In this document: positions 9,209-16,660 of the stretch, one piece after another | How the letters are laid out: every line of letters starts with the position of its first letter | How positions within the stretch are numbered: the first letter of the stretch is position 1 | From: Lachnospiraceae bacterium | Lineage (GTDB): Bacteria; Bacillota; Clostridia; Lachnospirales; Lachnospiraceae | Length of the DNA stretch: 26,811 nucleotides | Direction: 5' to 3' | Assembly (NCBI GenBank): GCA_003447295.1 | Contig: DLZQ01000075.1 | Location: 4,704-31,514 of the forward strand | The notes under the pieces: model-generated | What the model saw: only the letters and a program-made list of their open reading frames with translations | What the model was told of the DNA's origin: nothing | The model's database searches: none | Position numbers and translations under genes: made by a program

Positions 9209-10060
9209 TTAATCTCCTTTTCTAGTATTTATCATTTCTTTAAAAGCTCTTTCGATGTATTCTTCGGGGACTTGCTCCAAATTTATCGCAATTCCAGCCT
9301 CATCATATCCCATAAAAATCCCCTTTTCGTTCACTTCAGCCCTTGCCCATGCACTTTTTCTATCAAAAACATACTTAAATAATTGAATGAGCATTTGTAG
9401 ATCTGTCTTGAAGCTTACATGTTCAACGTACCATACATCATTTTCAAACTGTTCCTGCCAAGAAGGTCTATGTCCTTCCAGTTTACGTGGAGGACACTCC
9501 AACCCTGGTCTTACATTTAACCTGCAAGCATGTCGATTTGTATATCTATGAAAGTACTCTGTTGGTAAAGGTCTGGGGCCAATCAAACTCATATCACCTT
9601 TAAGTACTGACCAAAAGTTTAGCAACTCATCCAATGATGTTTTTCTGACGAACTTGCCCCATCGAGTTACACGGTCCTTTGCCGGTAATAGCTCACCTCT
9701 CTCATCTCTAGTGTCTTTCATATTACGAAACTTAATTATCTCAAACTCTTTTCCATGAAAGCCTGTCCTTTTCTGTCGAAACAGCAACGGCGTGCCAACA
9801 TCAACAAGTGTTATAATTGCAATTATTGCGTTTAGAGGAAGTGTAACAATCAGCGCTATCAGCGAAATACATATATCCAGAATTCTTTTCACACAACGTA
9901 AATATATTCCACTTGATGTTTTAACAATTTTGCTGTTGTGGTTTAATTCAGGCAGTCTCTCATCAGCAAGCCAATCCGCCACCTGCCACCTCATATCTCG
10001 AGTCATCTTTGTCCTCTCGAAATATGTAGATGGATTTTGATGTAAATCATGTTTATTCAT
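9209..10060 (-). CDS. Undecaprenyl-phosphate sugar-1-phosphate transferase (PglC/WcaJ-type bacterial sugar transferase)
   Basis: 283 residues. Starts glycan assembly by transferring a sugar phosphate from a nucleotide sugar to undecaprenyl phosphate at the inner membrane face. A single membrane-inserting segment (about 57-88, RCVKRILDICISLIALIVTL) precedes the catalytic core with KFRNM (110-114), the Asp-Glu dyad in TSLDELLNFW (D144, E145) and KGDMSLIGPRPL (154-165). This is the minimal PglC-like architecture without the four-helix N-terminal domain, but with about 50 extra N-terminal polar residues and a C-terminal extension ending EEYIERAFKEM. ATG overlaps the aminotransferase stop by 8 nt with AAGGGTG upstream. 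The missing membrane domain is notable because a stand-alone copy of such a domain is encoded upstream at 11906-12331. Confidence 0.9.
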   Translation of the reverse strand: MNKHDLHQNPSTYFERTKMTRDMRWQVADWLADERLPELNHNSKIVKTSSGIYLRCVKRILDICISLIALIVTLPLNAIIAIITLVDVGTPLLFRQKRTGFHGKEFEIIKFRNMKDTRDERGELLPAKDRVTRWGKFVRKTSLDELLNFWSVLKGDMSLIGPRPLPTEYFHRYTNRHACRLNVRPGLECPPRKLEGHRPSWQEQFENDVWYVEHVSFKTDLQMLIQLFKYVFDRKSAWARAEVNEKGIFMGYDEAGIAINLEQVPEEYIERAFKEMINTRKGD

Positions 10061-11168
10061 TTCTATTTACACCCTTAATCAAATCACAAATTCTTTCAAC
10101 GTCTTCTAGTGGCAAGTCTGCATACATAGGCAAGCACAAAATATTTAATGAGGTTCTATGTGCTACCGGAGTTTCGTTAATAACATAATTATCCTTATAG
10201 CAATCAAGATCATTAGAGGCAGGATAAAAATATCTTCTCGCAGTAATATCATCTTCCTTCAGTGTATCAAATACATCATCTCTAGTTTTTCCAAAGTTAT
10301 CGGGATCAACATAAATTGGATAATATGAGTAATTTGGAACAAGTCCATCACGATGCTTCATGAACTTAATTCCCTTAACATCACCAAGAAGTTCATCATA
10401 TTTCTCCGCAACCGCTTTTCTCTTTGCAATATACTCGTCTACATATCTCAAGTTGCAAACACCCATTGCAGCACGGAATTCATCCATTTTGGCATTACCG
10501 CCAATATTGTCTACGGCATCTACTCCATGAATTCCAAAATTTTTCAACTCATGTAACTTTTCTCTATATTTTCTGTCATGATATGCAACAGCACCGCCTT
10601 CGATGGTATTAAACACTTTAGTAGCATGAAAGCTGAACATTGTCATATCCCCAAATGTTCCAACCGCACGTCCTTTATAAACTTCTCCAAACGCATGTGC
10701 ACCATCATAAATAACCTTCAAATTATGCCGATCTGCAATTTTCTGAATTGCTTCTACATCACAGATGTTGCCGTATACGTGCACAGGTACAATTGCGACA
10801 GTTTTTTCAGTAATTAAGTCTTCGATTTTTGTCACATCGATTGTGTAATCGTCCGGATTAATGTCACAGAAAACAGGGATAAGACCATTTCTAGCAATTG
10901 CATGGGTCGTAGATACAAAAGTGTAAGGAGTGGTTATAACCTCAGATCCTCTCGGGAAGCCCATTGTCTGAAGAGCCATTTCTAATGCAAGATGGCCATT
11001 AACAAACATAGACAACTCCGGAACCTTTAAATAATCCTCAAGCTGATGCTGTAACTTTTTATAAATCGGCCCCATGTTGGTCATGAATTTTGTTTCGAAG
11101 ATAGGCTTAATCTCCTCAATGTATTCTTCCCAAGATGCCATCGAAGACTGTGTTACAAAGATACTCAT
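10053..11168 (-). CDS. DegT/DnrJ/EryC1/StrS-family sugar aminotransferase (PLP-dependent)
   Basis: 371 residues. Converts a keto nucleotide-sugar to an amino sugar with PLP, usually using glutamate. Seen: NGHLALEMAL (57-66), PYTFVSTTHAI (81-91), DGAHAFG (155-161; D155 for the pyridine nitrogen), and SFHATKVFNTIEGG (179-192) with K184 as the Schiff-base lysine. The N-terminus resembles VioA/FdtB/WecE-like enzymes, which act on dTDP-4-keto-6-deoxyhexoses; that would suit the WecF-like transferase downstream, but the substrate is inferred. The gene lies 71 nt after the dTMP kinase-like gene and overlaps the sugar transferase by 8 nt. The gap before it holds a hairpin at 11189-11214. Confidence 0.92.
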   Translation of the reverse strand: MSIFVTQSSMASWEEYIEEIKPIFETKFMTNMGPIYKKLQHQLEDYLKVPELSMFVNGHLALEMALQTMGFPRGSEVITTPYTFVSTTHAIARNGLIPVFCDINPDDYTIDVTKIEDLITEKTVAIVPVHVYGNICDVEAIQKIADRHNLKVIYDGAHAFGEVYKGRAVGTFGDMTMFSFHATKVFNTIEGGAVAYHDRKYREKLHELKNFGIHGVDAVDNIGGNAKMDEFRAAMGVCNLRYVDEYIAKRKAVAEKYDELLGDVKGIKFMKHRDGLVPNYSYYPIYVDPDNFGKTRDDVFDTLKEDDITARRYFYPASNDLDCYKDNYVINETPVAHRTSLNILCLPMYADLPLEDVERICDLIKGVNRNE

Positions 11169-11188
11169 TTTTTATCTCTTTTCCCTTC

Positions 11189-11214
11189 TCTCCCCCCTTA
11201 AATTTGAGGGGAGA
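11189..11214. promoter_or_regulatory. Hairpin in the gap upstream of the aminotransferase
   Basis: TCTCCCC (11189-11195) is complementary to GGGGAGA (11208-11214) around an AAATTT-containing loop, with extra Cs that allow an alternative register. On the minus strand it lies in the leader between the kinase-like gene and the aminotransferase start (11168). No U-run follows in that direction, so it looks like an mRNA-processing or stability structure or a mosaic junction rather than a terminator. Confidence 0.4.
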
Positions 11215-11239
11215 TTTATAAAATTGTGCGACAAATACT

Positions 11240-11887
11240 TTATAGAGAAATCACGTTCATAATGTCATGATGAATCTCGTCAATGCTTCTCATTGCTCCA
11301 TTCGAACAGCACTCAATCACTTTCCAACCAAGCTTATTCGCACAATACTGTGCAGCCTCCTGTGATCGTTTCAAATATTCGATATTCGCTTCATGGATGT
11401 CCTTCTTTGATTCGTCACCTTTGTATCTTTCGGTCATAAGTTTCTGACTTACTTCCGGGTCAACATGCAGATAAATTGTCACATCAGGCTCTGGAATACC
11501 AAGTAGTTTATATTCATACTCCGCAAGCCATCCGAGGAATGTATTCCACTGATCTCGTGGTAACTTTGAACATTGGTGTATTGCGTTTGATGTTGTATAC
11601 CGATCCGCAATAACGATCCCACCAGCGTTATAGAAACTCGCCCATTCTTTCTTGTATGTTGCATACCTGTCTACCGCATAAAAGCTCGATGCTGCATAGG
11701 CATTAACATCACTTGAATGGTTTCCAAACTCACCTGCTAGATACATCTTCACAAGTGCAGATGAAGCACTTTCATAATTTGGAAAAGAAACCTTTTTGGA
11801 TCCATCAATAGCACGATGCAAAAGTTCCGACTGCGTAGCCTTCCCGCTACCATCAAGGCCTTCAATTGTGATTAACTTTCCACTCAT
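11240..11887 (-). CDS. Thymidylate kinase-like P-loop nucleotide kinase
   Basis: 215 residues. dTMP kinase phosphorylates dTMP to dTDP. The P-loop is EGLDGSGKATQ (9-19), near the family's 'EG.DG.GK.TQ'. ADRYTTSN in the middle matches the 'DRY..S..AYQ' nucleotide-binding segment, except that AYQ is replaced by AIHQ. A lid-like stretch MTERYKGDESKKDIHEAN and a C-terminal helix complete the fold. Length is normal. RBS AAAGGA stands 8 nt before ATG, and the gene follows the truncated transferase gene by 18 nt. Finding it inside an EPS operon is unusual: it may be a bystander, or it may boost dTDP for dTDP-sugar donors used here (inference). A related deoxynucleoside kinase is an alternative. Confidence 0.85.
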   Translation of the reverse strand: MSGKLITIEGLDGSGKATQSELLHRAIDGSKKVSFPNYESASSALVKMYLAGEFGNHSSDVNAYAASSFYAVDRYATYKKEWASFYNAGGIVIADRYTTSNAIHQCSKLPRDQWNTFLGWLAEYEYKLLGIPEPDVTIYLHVDPEVSQKLMTERYKGDESKKDIHEANIEYLKRSQEAAQYCANKLGWKVIECCSNGAMRSIDEIHHDIMNVISL

Positions 11888-11905
11888 GATTTTTTTCCTT
11901 TTTAC

Positions 11906-12331
11906 TCATTTCCATAACAGCTTGCCACTGTTCCTCAGAATCCAGTAGAATGCCATAGTCAGATATAGTACAGTGCATGAGAACTGCCTAGCGTTCTGTA
12001 CGGTGACCAGATAGATGGCAAACAGTGCGAATACCTCTAGCACCTGTTTGAATGTCTGGATTGCCTTGATCCAGTAACCACGCTTCATGACATAATGTAA
12101 ATTTTCAAAAGCGATACCAATGACGATATCTACCAGCAATAGTACGATTGCCATACCGGCATACAGCTGATTTTCATACATATTATCGATTCCATGACGG
12201 ATGCAATATACAAGATAAAAGGAGAGCTGGAGAGAAATGATATCCAGTATCAGAAAATCTGCATGTTTCAGCCAGCCACTGTACTTTTTTGTACATATTT
12301 CTATTCCCAGCGATTTTTTTCGGTTTACCAC
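11906..12331 (-). CDS. Stand-alone membrane domain of a polyprenyl glycosylphosphotransferase (C-terminal catalytic domain missing)
   Basis: 141 residues with four to five hydrophobic segments (about 23-44, 58-75, 90-110, 118-135) and basic cytoplasmic turns. This is the look of the N-terminal region of CpsE/WbaP-type initiating transferases, which normally continue through a Rossmann-like part into the catalytic sugar-transferase domain (about 460 residues in total). Here the frame stops right after the last helix (RNSGKLLWK) and no remnant of the catalytic domain follows before the kinase-like gene 18 nt later. A GTG start fits the frame, with AAGAAG about 10 nt upstream. It may be a decayed remnant, or a separate partner for the PglC-type enzyme at 9209-10060. 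It sits at the composition boundary of the operon. Confidence 0.65.
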   Translation of the reverse strand: MVNRKKSLGIEICTKKYSGWLKHADFLILDIISLQLSFYLVYCIRHGIDNMYENQLYAGMAIVLLLVDIVIGIAFENLHYVMKRGYWIKAIQTFKQVLEVFALFAIYLVTVQNARQFSCTVLYLTMAFYWILRNSGKLLWK

Positions 12332-12361
12332 AATTATTTTACTTCTTTGTTTTACCTCCGG

Positions 12362-13075
12362 TTACTCTTCCGTTCCGTAGTTACCGTAATATTTGCCATA
12401 GTACTTCCCGTAGTACTTGCCATAATATTTGCCATAGTATCCCTTGCCGCCCATATCTACCTTGTTCAGTACGCAGCCGAGGATCTTGCATCCGGTCATT
12501 GCCAGCTGGTCTTTGACCCTCTTGGCGAAACGGTAGCTGATCTCGCCACAGGCGAGGATGATCACCGCGCCGTCGCAGAATTTGGAGACTACTGCGGTGT
12601 CGATGACGCTTCCCAGGGGCGGTGTATCGATGATGACCATGTCATACTTCATTCGGCATACTTCGATCATCTTCTGGAAACGTGTATTTCCCAACAGTTC
12701 ACTGGGGTTGGGCGGTACCGGACCGGCGAAGAGGAGATGGAAGTTCGGAATATCTGTCTCGCAGATTGCCGTGTCGAGATCTACCTTTCCTACTAAGTAA
12801 TTAGTCAGTCCGAAGCGGACTTTTCCCTTCTTATGTCTTCCCCTCATGACGCTCTTGCGCAGATCGGCATCGATGAGGATGGTCTTCTTGCCATTCTGTG
12901 CGAAAGATTTCGCCAGTTCATAAGACACGCTGCTCTTTCCTTCGTTCGGTGTACAGCTGGTAATACAGATGACTTTGATATCCTCTCCGGAGAATTCGAT
13001 GTTCGTACGGAGCGTTTTAAATGCTTCTTTGGTGCGGAAATCCTGTTTTTCCTGTTTTAATTCAATGCTCTGCAT
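12362..13075 (-). CDS. cpsD: CpsD/CapB-type autophosphorylating tyrosine kinase with YYGK-repeat tail
   Basis: 237 residues. This BY-kinase partners CpsC to control EPS chain length and export. Visible are the Walker A region TSCTPNEGKSSVSYELA (about 39-55), Walker A' TILIDADLRK (65-74) and Walker B MVIIDTPPLGS. The C-terminus (212-237) is a tyrosine cluster of four YYGK units and one YYGN, giving eleven tyrosines; at DNA level it is a 12-bp tandem repeat (12365-12442). Such tails are the phosphorylation site of this family, though the regularity here is striking. ATG lies inside the end of cpsC (14-nt overlap) with AAGGAG 9 nt upstream. The CpsB phosphatase gene upstream supplies the opposing activity. 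Confidence 0.93.
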   Translation of the reverse strand: MQSIELKQEKQDFRTKEAFKTLRTNIEFSGEDIKVICITSCTPNEGKSSVSYELAKSFAQNGKKTILIDADLRKSVMRGRHKKGKVRFGLTNYLVGKVDLDTAICETDIPNFHLLFAGPVPPNPSELLGNTRFQKMIEVCRMKYDMVIIDTPPLGSVIDTAVVSKFCDGAVIILACGEISYRFAKRVKDQLAMTGCKILGCVLNKVDMGGKGYYGKYYGKYYGKYYGKYYGNYGTEE

Positions 13076-13877
13076 CTTCCTGCTCCTTTTCTATATCTAC
13101 GACTTCGATAGCCTCATCCACTTCCATCCGGGGTTCATGGATTTCTTCTTCCTCCTTTGATCTCCGGGACTTCTTTTTCTTCTCCACGGTATCAAAGTTG
13201 GGGATCAGTCCCAGGGTGGATAGTTCCAGATATTTTTCAACATCCTCGGAAGATTTGATCGTATCATCCAGCAGATACCGCATCACGACAACGCCGGCTG
13301 ACAGGATCGCACCGAGCATTGCTGCGATCAGTGTCCATTGCGGGATAGAAGGCTCACAGGGTTTTTCCGGCAGGTTTGCTTCATCTGCCACATTTACTGC
13401 CTCCACATCGGTCACATCCTTGATATGTACCGCTGCCACATCACGGATACTATTAGCTATGATCTGTGCATCTTCGGGATTTGGATCCTTTACGGTGATG
13501 CCGATGATGCGGGTGTTGGTCGTATTTTCTACGGACACTCTCTTTTTCAGACTCTCGTAGCTTTCATTCAGCTGATACTGTGCTATCACCTTTTCCAGCA
13601 CGGTGCGTCCCAGGATCAGTTCCTCATAGTCCTTGGTCAACTGGCTGGCCAGCTGCGCATCACTGTAAGTCATGCTGTTCTCATTCCCTTTGCTGGTAGA
13701 GATATAGATGCTGGTCATGGATTCGTACTGGGGTGTGATCAGAAAAAAGCTGACCGCGAATCCGATGGCCGCCGTAGCCAGTGTTGCCAGAATAATGATC
13801 CATGCCTTGTGCAGAAGCAGGCCGAACAGATCCTGTAAGTCAATTTCAATTACGTCTTCCTGATTAGAAGTCTGCAT
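13062..13877 (-). CDS. cpsC: CpsC/Wzz-type chain-length determinant and kinase activator
   Basis: About 271 residues. A membrane protein with a cytoplasmic N-terminus, first helix (AWIIILATLATAAIGFAVSFFLI), an extracytoplasmic domain of about 135 residues, a Pro-rich element (NLPEKPCEPSIPQW) just before the second helix (TLIAAMLGAILSAGVVVMRYL), and a charged cytoplasmic tail. This is the CpsC/YwqC architecture in which the C-terminal cytoplasmic part activates the CpsD kinase. The acidic/basic tail (EKKKKSRRSKEEEEIHEP) is longer than usual. ATG at 13877 is preferred over an upstream ATG at 13901 because AGAGGA lies 8 nt before it, whereas the upstream one has no Shine-Dalgarno. It overlaps cpsD. 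Confidence 0.92.
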   Translation of the reverse strand: MQTSNQEDVIEIDLQDLFGLLLHKAWIIILATLATAAIGFAVSFFLITPQYESMTSIYISTSKGNENSMTYSDAQLASQLTKDYEELILGRTVLEKVIAQYQLNESYESLKKRVSVENTTNTRIIGITVKDPNPEDAQIIANSIRDVAAVHIKDVTDVEAVNVADEANLPEKPCEPSIPQWTLIAAMLGAILSAGVVVMRYLLDDTIKSSEDVEKYLELSTLGLIPNFDTVEKKKKSRRSKEEEEIHEPRMEVDEAIEVVDIEKEQEDAEH

Positions 13878-13918
13878 ATTGTTTTTCCTCTCATTGTACA
13901 TTGGTCAATTCATTCGTG

Positions 13919-14632
13919 TTACTTCAGGAACCTTCTGGCGTTGCCTCCGGTAAGTTCCGCAGCATAGATATCTCCGTATTTTTTGCGGAGGGTCTCCGCA
14001 CATTTCTCTATATAAGGAGCCCTGCCAACCGGTCTGTGTGCATCTGTGGATACGAAATCCACCAGACCATTTTTCAGCAGGCTCTTCACATTCTGTTTTG
14101 TAGTAAAACCGTTATCTCCGGTCACGGAATTGCAGTTCACCTGGATCAGTGCCCCGATCTCCCTCATCCACTGGATGGCGGCGAATTTCCGTTCCATCAG
14201 ATTCCGGTACCTTTCCACATGGGCGATCACCGGCTGATAACCGAAGCCCAGGATCTCTCTGACTGCATTGTGGATATACTTTTCCTCCGCATAGGGCTCG
14301 AATTCCACCAGTACACAGTTGGAAGCTCCCAGGGTGATGATCTTTCCCTCTTCCATCCATTCCGACATTTCTTCTATATAGTAATACTCGGTGCCTTTTT
14401 TTAAAGTGATCTGGATTCCTTCTGCCTCGGCCGCCTCCTGTACCAGGCGGATTTTGTCCTCTACCTTTGCAAGCGTCGGATGTCCCTTACCCGGCATACA
14501 ATGGGGTGTGGTATAGATGGTGCCGATGCCTTCTTCTTCCGCTACCCGTAACATGGCAAGAGTCATTTCCATGTTTTTCGAACCATCATCGAGGCCCGGC
14601 AATATGTGGGAATGCATATCAATATATTCCAT
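13919..14632 (-). CDS. cpsB: CpsB/YwqE-type PHP-domain protein-tyrosine phosphatase
   Basis: About 237 residues. Manganese-dependent phosphatase that dephosphorylates the CpsD tyrosine cluster. Metal ligands are visible in MHSHILPGLDDGS (H7 and H9 in the chosen numbering), YTTPHCMPG (H44), VIAHVERY and STDAHRP, in the order expected for a PHP domain. The frame stays open further upstream (to 14698), but ATG at 14632 is chosen because AAGGAGA lies 7-8 nt before it and the family's MEYIDMHSHIL start then follows directly. Gene order cpsB-cpsC-cpsD is the classical Gram-positive phosphoregulatory module. Confidence 0.93.
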   Translation of the reverse strand: MEYIDMHSHILPGLDDGSKNMEMTLAMLRVAEEEGIGTIYTTPHCMPGKGHPTLAKVEDKIRLVQEAAEAEGIQITLKKGTEYYYIEEMSEWMEEGKIITLGASNCVLVEFEPYAEEKYIHNAVREILGFGYQPVIAHVERYRNLMERKFAAIQWMREIGALIQVNCNSVTGDNGFTTKQNVKSLLKNGLVDFVSTDAHRPVGRAPYIEKCAETLRKKYGDIYAAELTGGNARRFLK

Positions 14633-14746
14633 GCGATAGTTCTCCTTTTTTGATCCCGGCATGGCGCCGGAGCGCCACACCGGTCTCATAGAAACCACTC
14701 TACCTTTTTACTTCAATTTCATTCTTATTTCATTTATGACCAATAC

Positions 14747-14764
14747 TTCATAAGGCCTTATGAA
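14747..14764. repeat. Perfect 18-bp palindrome downstream of the PKTG protein gene
   Basis: TTCATAAGGCCTTATGAA reads identically on both strands with no spacer. It lies in the 150-nt gap between the stop of the small secreted protein gene (14785) and the cpsB start (14632). No U-tract follows, so it is more like a protein-binding palindrome or RNA-processing site than an intrinsic terminator. Confidence 0.5.
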
Positions 14765-14784
14765 ATCAAGTTCGTAAGAATATC

Positions 14785-15330
14785 TTAGAACTCACCGGTC
14801 TTGGGTGCCTTCACTGCGGTTGCTGCAACATCGGCTGCATCAACTACCATGAATGCAACGGGAGAGAAGCTGGTGAAAGTACCGGTTACGGTGAGGTCAT
14901 CACCGAGCACGCCGGAACCAACCACTTCCCAGGTGTAAGGTGCGTTGGGCTGTCTGTGAAGGATGTATACCATATCACCCTTCTTAGCGCCGGGAACCTT
15001 GAAAGGAACCTGTACGCCACCTGCAGGGATCTCTCCGCTGTAGGATACATCAACAGCTGCTACCAGTTTAGCGCTGGTAGGAACGTTTAAGTCTTTCAGA
15101 ACAGACTCTGTGGAAGTAACAGATACTACCTGTTTAGCCAGTCCTTCATTGGGAACTGCTACAGAAGCTCCTGCTACGGAAGTCTTAACTTCCTTTGCTG
15201 CTGCTACGACATCAACGCCGGCAGCGGTCTTTACAACGGGATCAGCCTCAGGGCTGTTTGCTGCAAAGGTAGGAACTGCCATAGCTACGGTCATAACTGC
15301 AACTAATAACAAAGCATATACTTTTTTCAT
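14785..15330 (-). CDS. Small secreted protein ending in PKTG motif, unknown function
   Basis: 181 residues. A clear Sec signal peptide (MKKVYALLLVAVMTVAMAVPTFA, cleavage likely after FAA) precedes a Val/Ala-rich mature region with repeated short beta-prone stretches, ending KAPKTGEF. The PKTG resembles a sortase sorting signal (class B sortases of Clostridia can use (S/N/P)PxTG), but the chain stops three residues later, without the hydrophobic helix and basic tail of a wall-anchored protein. The gene lies between the LCP gene and cpsB, close to sortase B. RBS GGAG stands 11 nt before ATG. I do not recognise the family. It could be a wall or EPS-associated matrix protein (inference). Confidence 0.75.
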   Translation of the reverse strand: MKKVYALLLVAVMTVAMAVPTFAANSPEADPVVKTAAGVDVVAAAKEVKTSVAGASVAVPNEGLAKQVVSVTSTESVLKDLNVPTSAKLVAAVDVSYSGEIPAGGVQVPFKVPGAKKGDMVYILHRQPNAPYTWEVVGSGVLGDDLTVTGTFTSFSPVAFMVVDAADVAATAVKAPKTGEF

Positions 15331-15402
15331 TGGACATTTATCTCCTTTCGTAGAGTATAGAATGGTCTCTATATATAAACGGTCGTCTCCGGCCGGTTAT
15401 AC

Positions 15403-16626
15403 CTAATTCACTTCCTCGTAGAAGACATCGAGGATCAGCTGATACAATGCGTCATCATCTACGTTGAACTCCGCATACTTTTCACCCATGGTAACTGTAC
15501 CGTCAATGGTATAGATATTATCTGTATCAAAGGAGCTGTTCATATATTCGGTACACAGGTACACTGCCTGATCTAAGCCGATACTGGTCACCATCTGCTT
15601 CTCCGCGGTCTGGTACAGCTTCACGGGAAGGGTCATATCTTCTTTCATGCCCTGCTTTAATTGATTGACGAAAGCAACTGCATAGGTCTTCTGTCTGGCG
15701 ATACGCTTATTATTGGAAGCAATATCGGTAGACTTGAAGTCACGGTCATGGACAAAATGGTATGCCAGCTCGCCCTTCAGGGTCACAGTATCCCCTGCGG
15801 TGAACAGCTTCGGTTGCATCACTGCCAGATCCTCCGGCACAGTCACAGTCACACCGCCTACCGTATCATTAAGATCTGCAATACTGTTAATGGACAATGC
15901 GCAATAGCCATGGATCGGCAATCCATAGAACAGATTGGATACCGCCTGCTCCATGAGCTGGCAGCTCCAGTCCCTGCCGTTGCCATAGGCATACTGCAGA
16001 GCCAGCTGTTCGGTCCGATCCTCCACATAGCTTCCGTCGGTAGCATATACATGCACCGGCACCATGGAATCTCTGGAGATATTGATGAGCTGAACAGTCT
16101 TAGCCTCATCATCCAATACTGCCAGGATCACGCAGTCTGCCTGTCCTGCCTTACCGGGGGTCTTCTCCTTCGCAATACCGTCACGGCTGTCGATTCCCAG
16201 GCAGAGAATATTCATAAGGTTATCTTTATATTGGTAAGTCTTTCCGTTGTAACGGATCTGGCCTTCCTGCAGTTCATAGGATTCTTCCGCTTCCTGTGTT
16301 GCGGAGGTTTCAGAATTTTTCTCGTTTGCAACACTCTGCATGTTCTGTGCGGCATTAGTACTGTTGCCCTGTGCATGCTGAAGCAGGCTCGCACGGCCGG
16401 TGGATCTCCACACGTTGACGAGGATCACTGCGATCACCGCGAGGATTGCAAGCAGTGCCAGCAATATTCCCAGTGCGCACAATATCTTCGTGCGGACACG
16501 TCTTCTATGCCGGATGACATGCTGTCTGTTGTACTCGGCGGCTTTTCTTCCGGTCAGCTGGGATTCGTCCCGGTCATCTTCAAGCGGAATATCTATGAGG
16601 CTGTCTCTGCTATCTTCCTTCTTCAT
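15403..16626 (-). CDS. LytR-CpsA-Psr (LCP) family glycopolymer transferase
   Basis: About 407 residues. LCP enzymes move undecaprenyl-PP-linked glycopolymers onto peptidoglycan outside the membrane. There is a long charged cytoplasmic N-terminus with RHRRRVRTK, one helix (about 47-71), a Gln/Glu/Ser-rich linker, then the LCP domain starting NILCLGIDSRDG, with VQLINISRDSMVPV and the late RIARQKTYAVAFVNQ segment carrying the arginines that contact pyrophosphate. ATG at 16626 is chosen over 16644 because GGGAG lies 7 nt upstream. It follows the sortase gene by 34 nt. Placement at the head of the EPS operon suggests it anchors this polysaccharide. Confidence 0.92.
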   Translation of the reverse strand: MKKEDSRDSLIDIPLEDDRDESQLTGRKAAEYNRQHVIRHRRRVRTKILCALGILLALLAILAVIAVILVNVWRSTGRASLLQHAQGNSTNAAQNMQSVANEKNSETSATQEAEESYELQEGQIRYNGKTYQYKDNLMNILCLGIDSRDGIAKEKTPGKAGQADCVILAVLDDEAKTVQLINISRDSMVPVHVYATDGSYVEDRTEQLALQYAYGNGRDWSCQLMEQAVSNLFYGLPIHGYCALSINSIADLNDTVGGVTVTVPEDLAVMQPKLFTAGDTVTLKGELAYHFVHDRDFKSTDIASNNKRIARQKTYAVAFVNQLKQGMKEDMTLPVKLYQTAEKQMVTSIGLDQAVYLCTEYMNSSFDTDNIYTIDGTVTMGEKYAEFNVDDDALYQLILDVFYEEVN

Positions 16627-16660
16627 AGTCTGTCTCCCACGCATAAATTACTCTGTTGAT

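Noticed and set aside
12194..12796. Plus-strand frame across the cpsD/membrane-domain junction
   Set aside because: It is antisense to two supported genes, and its hydrophobic stretch arises from the reverse complement of the YYGK repeats.
15661..16659. Long plus-strand frame (332 codons) antisense to the LCP gene
   Set aside because: It is a mirror of the LCP coding sequence, shows no recognisable domain, and the minus-strand product is a clear LCP protein with RBS.
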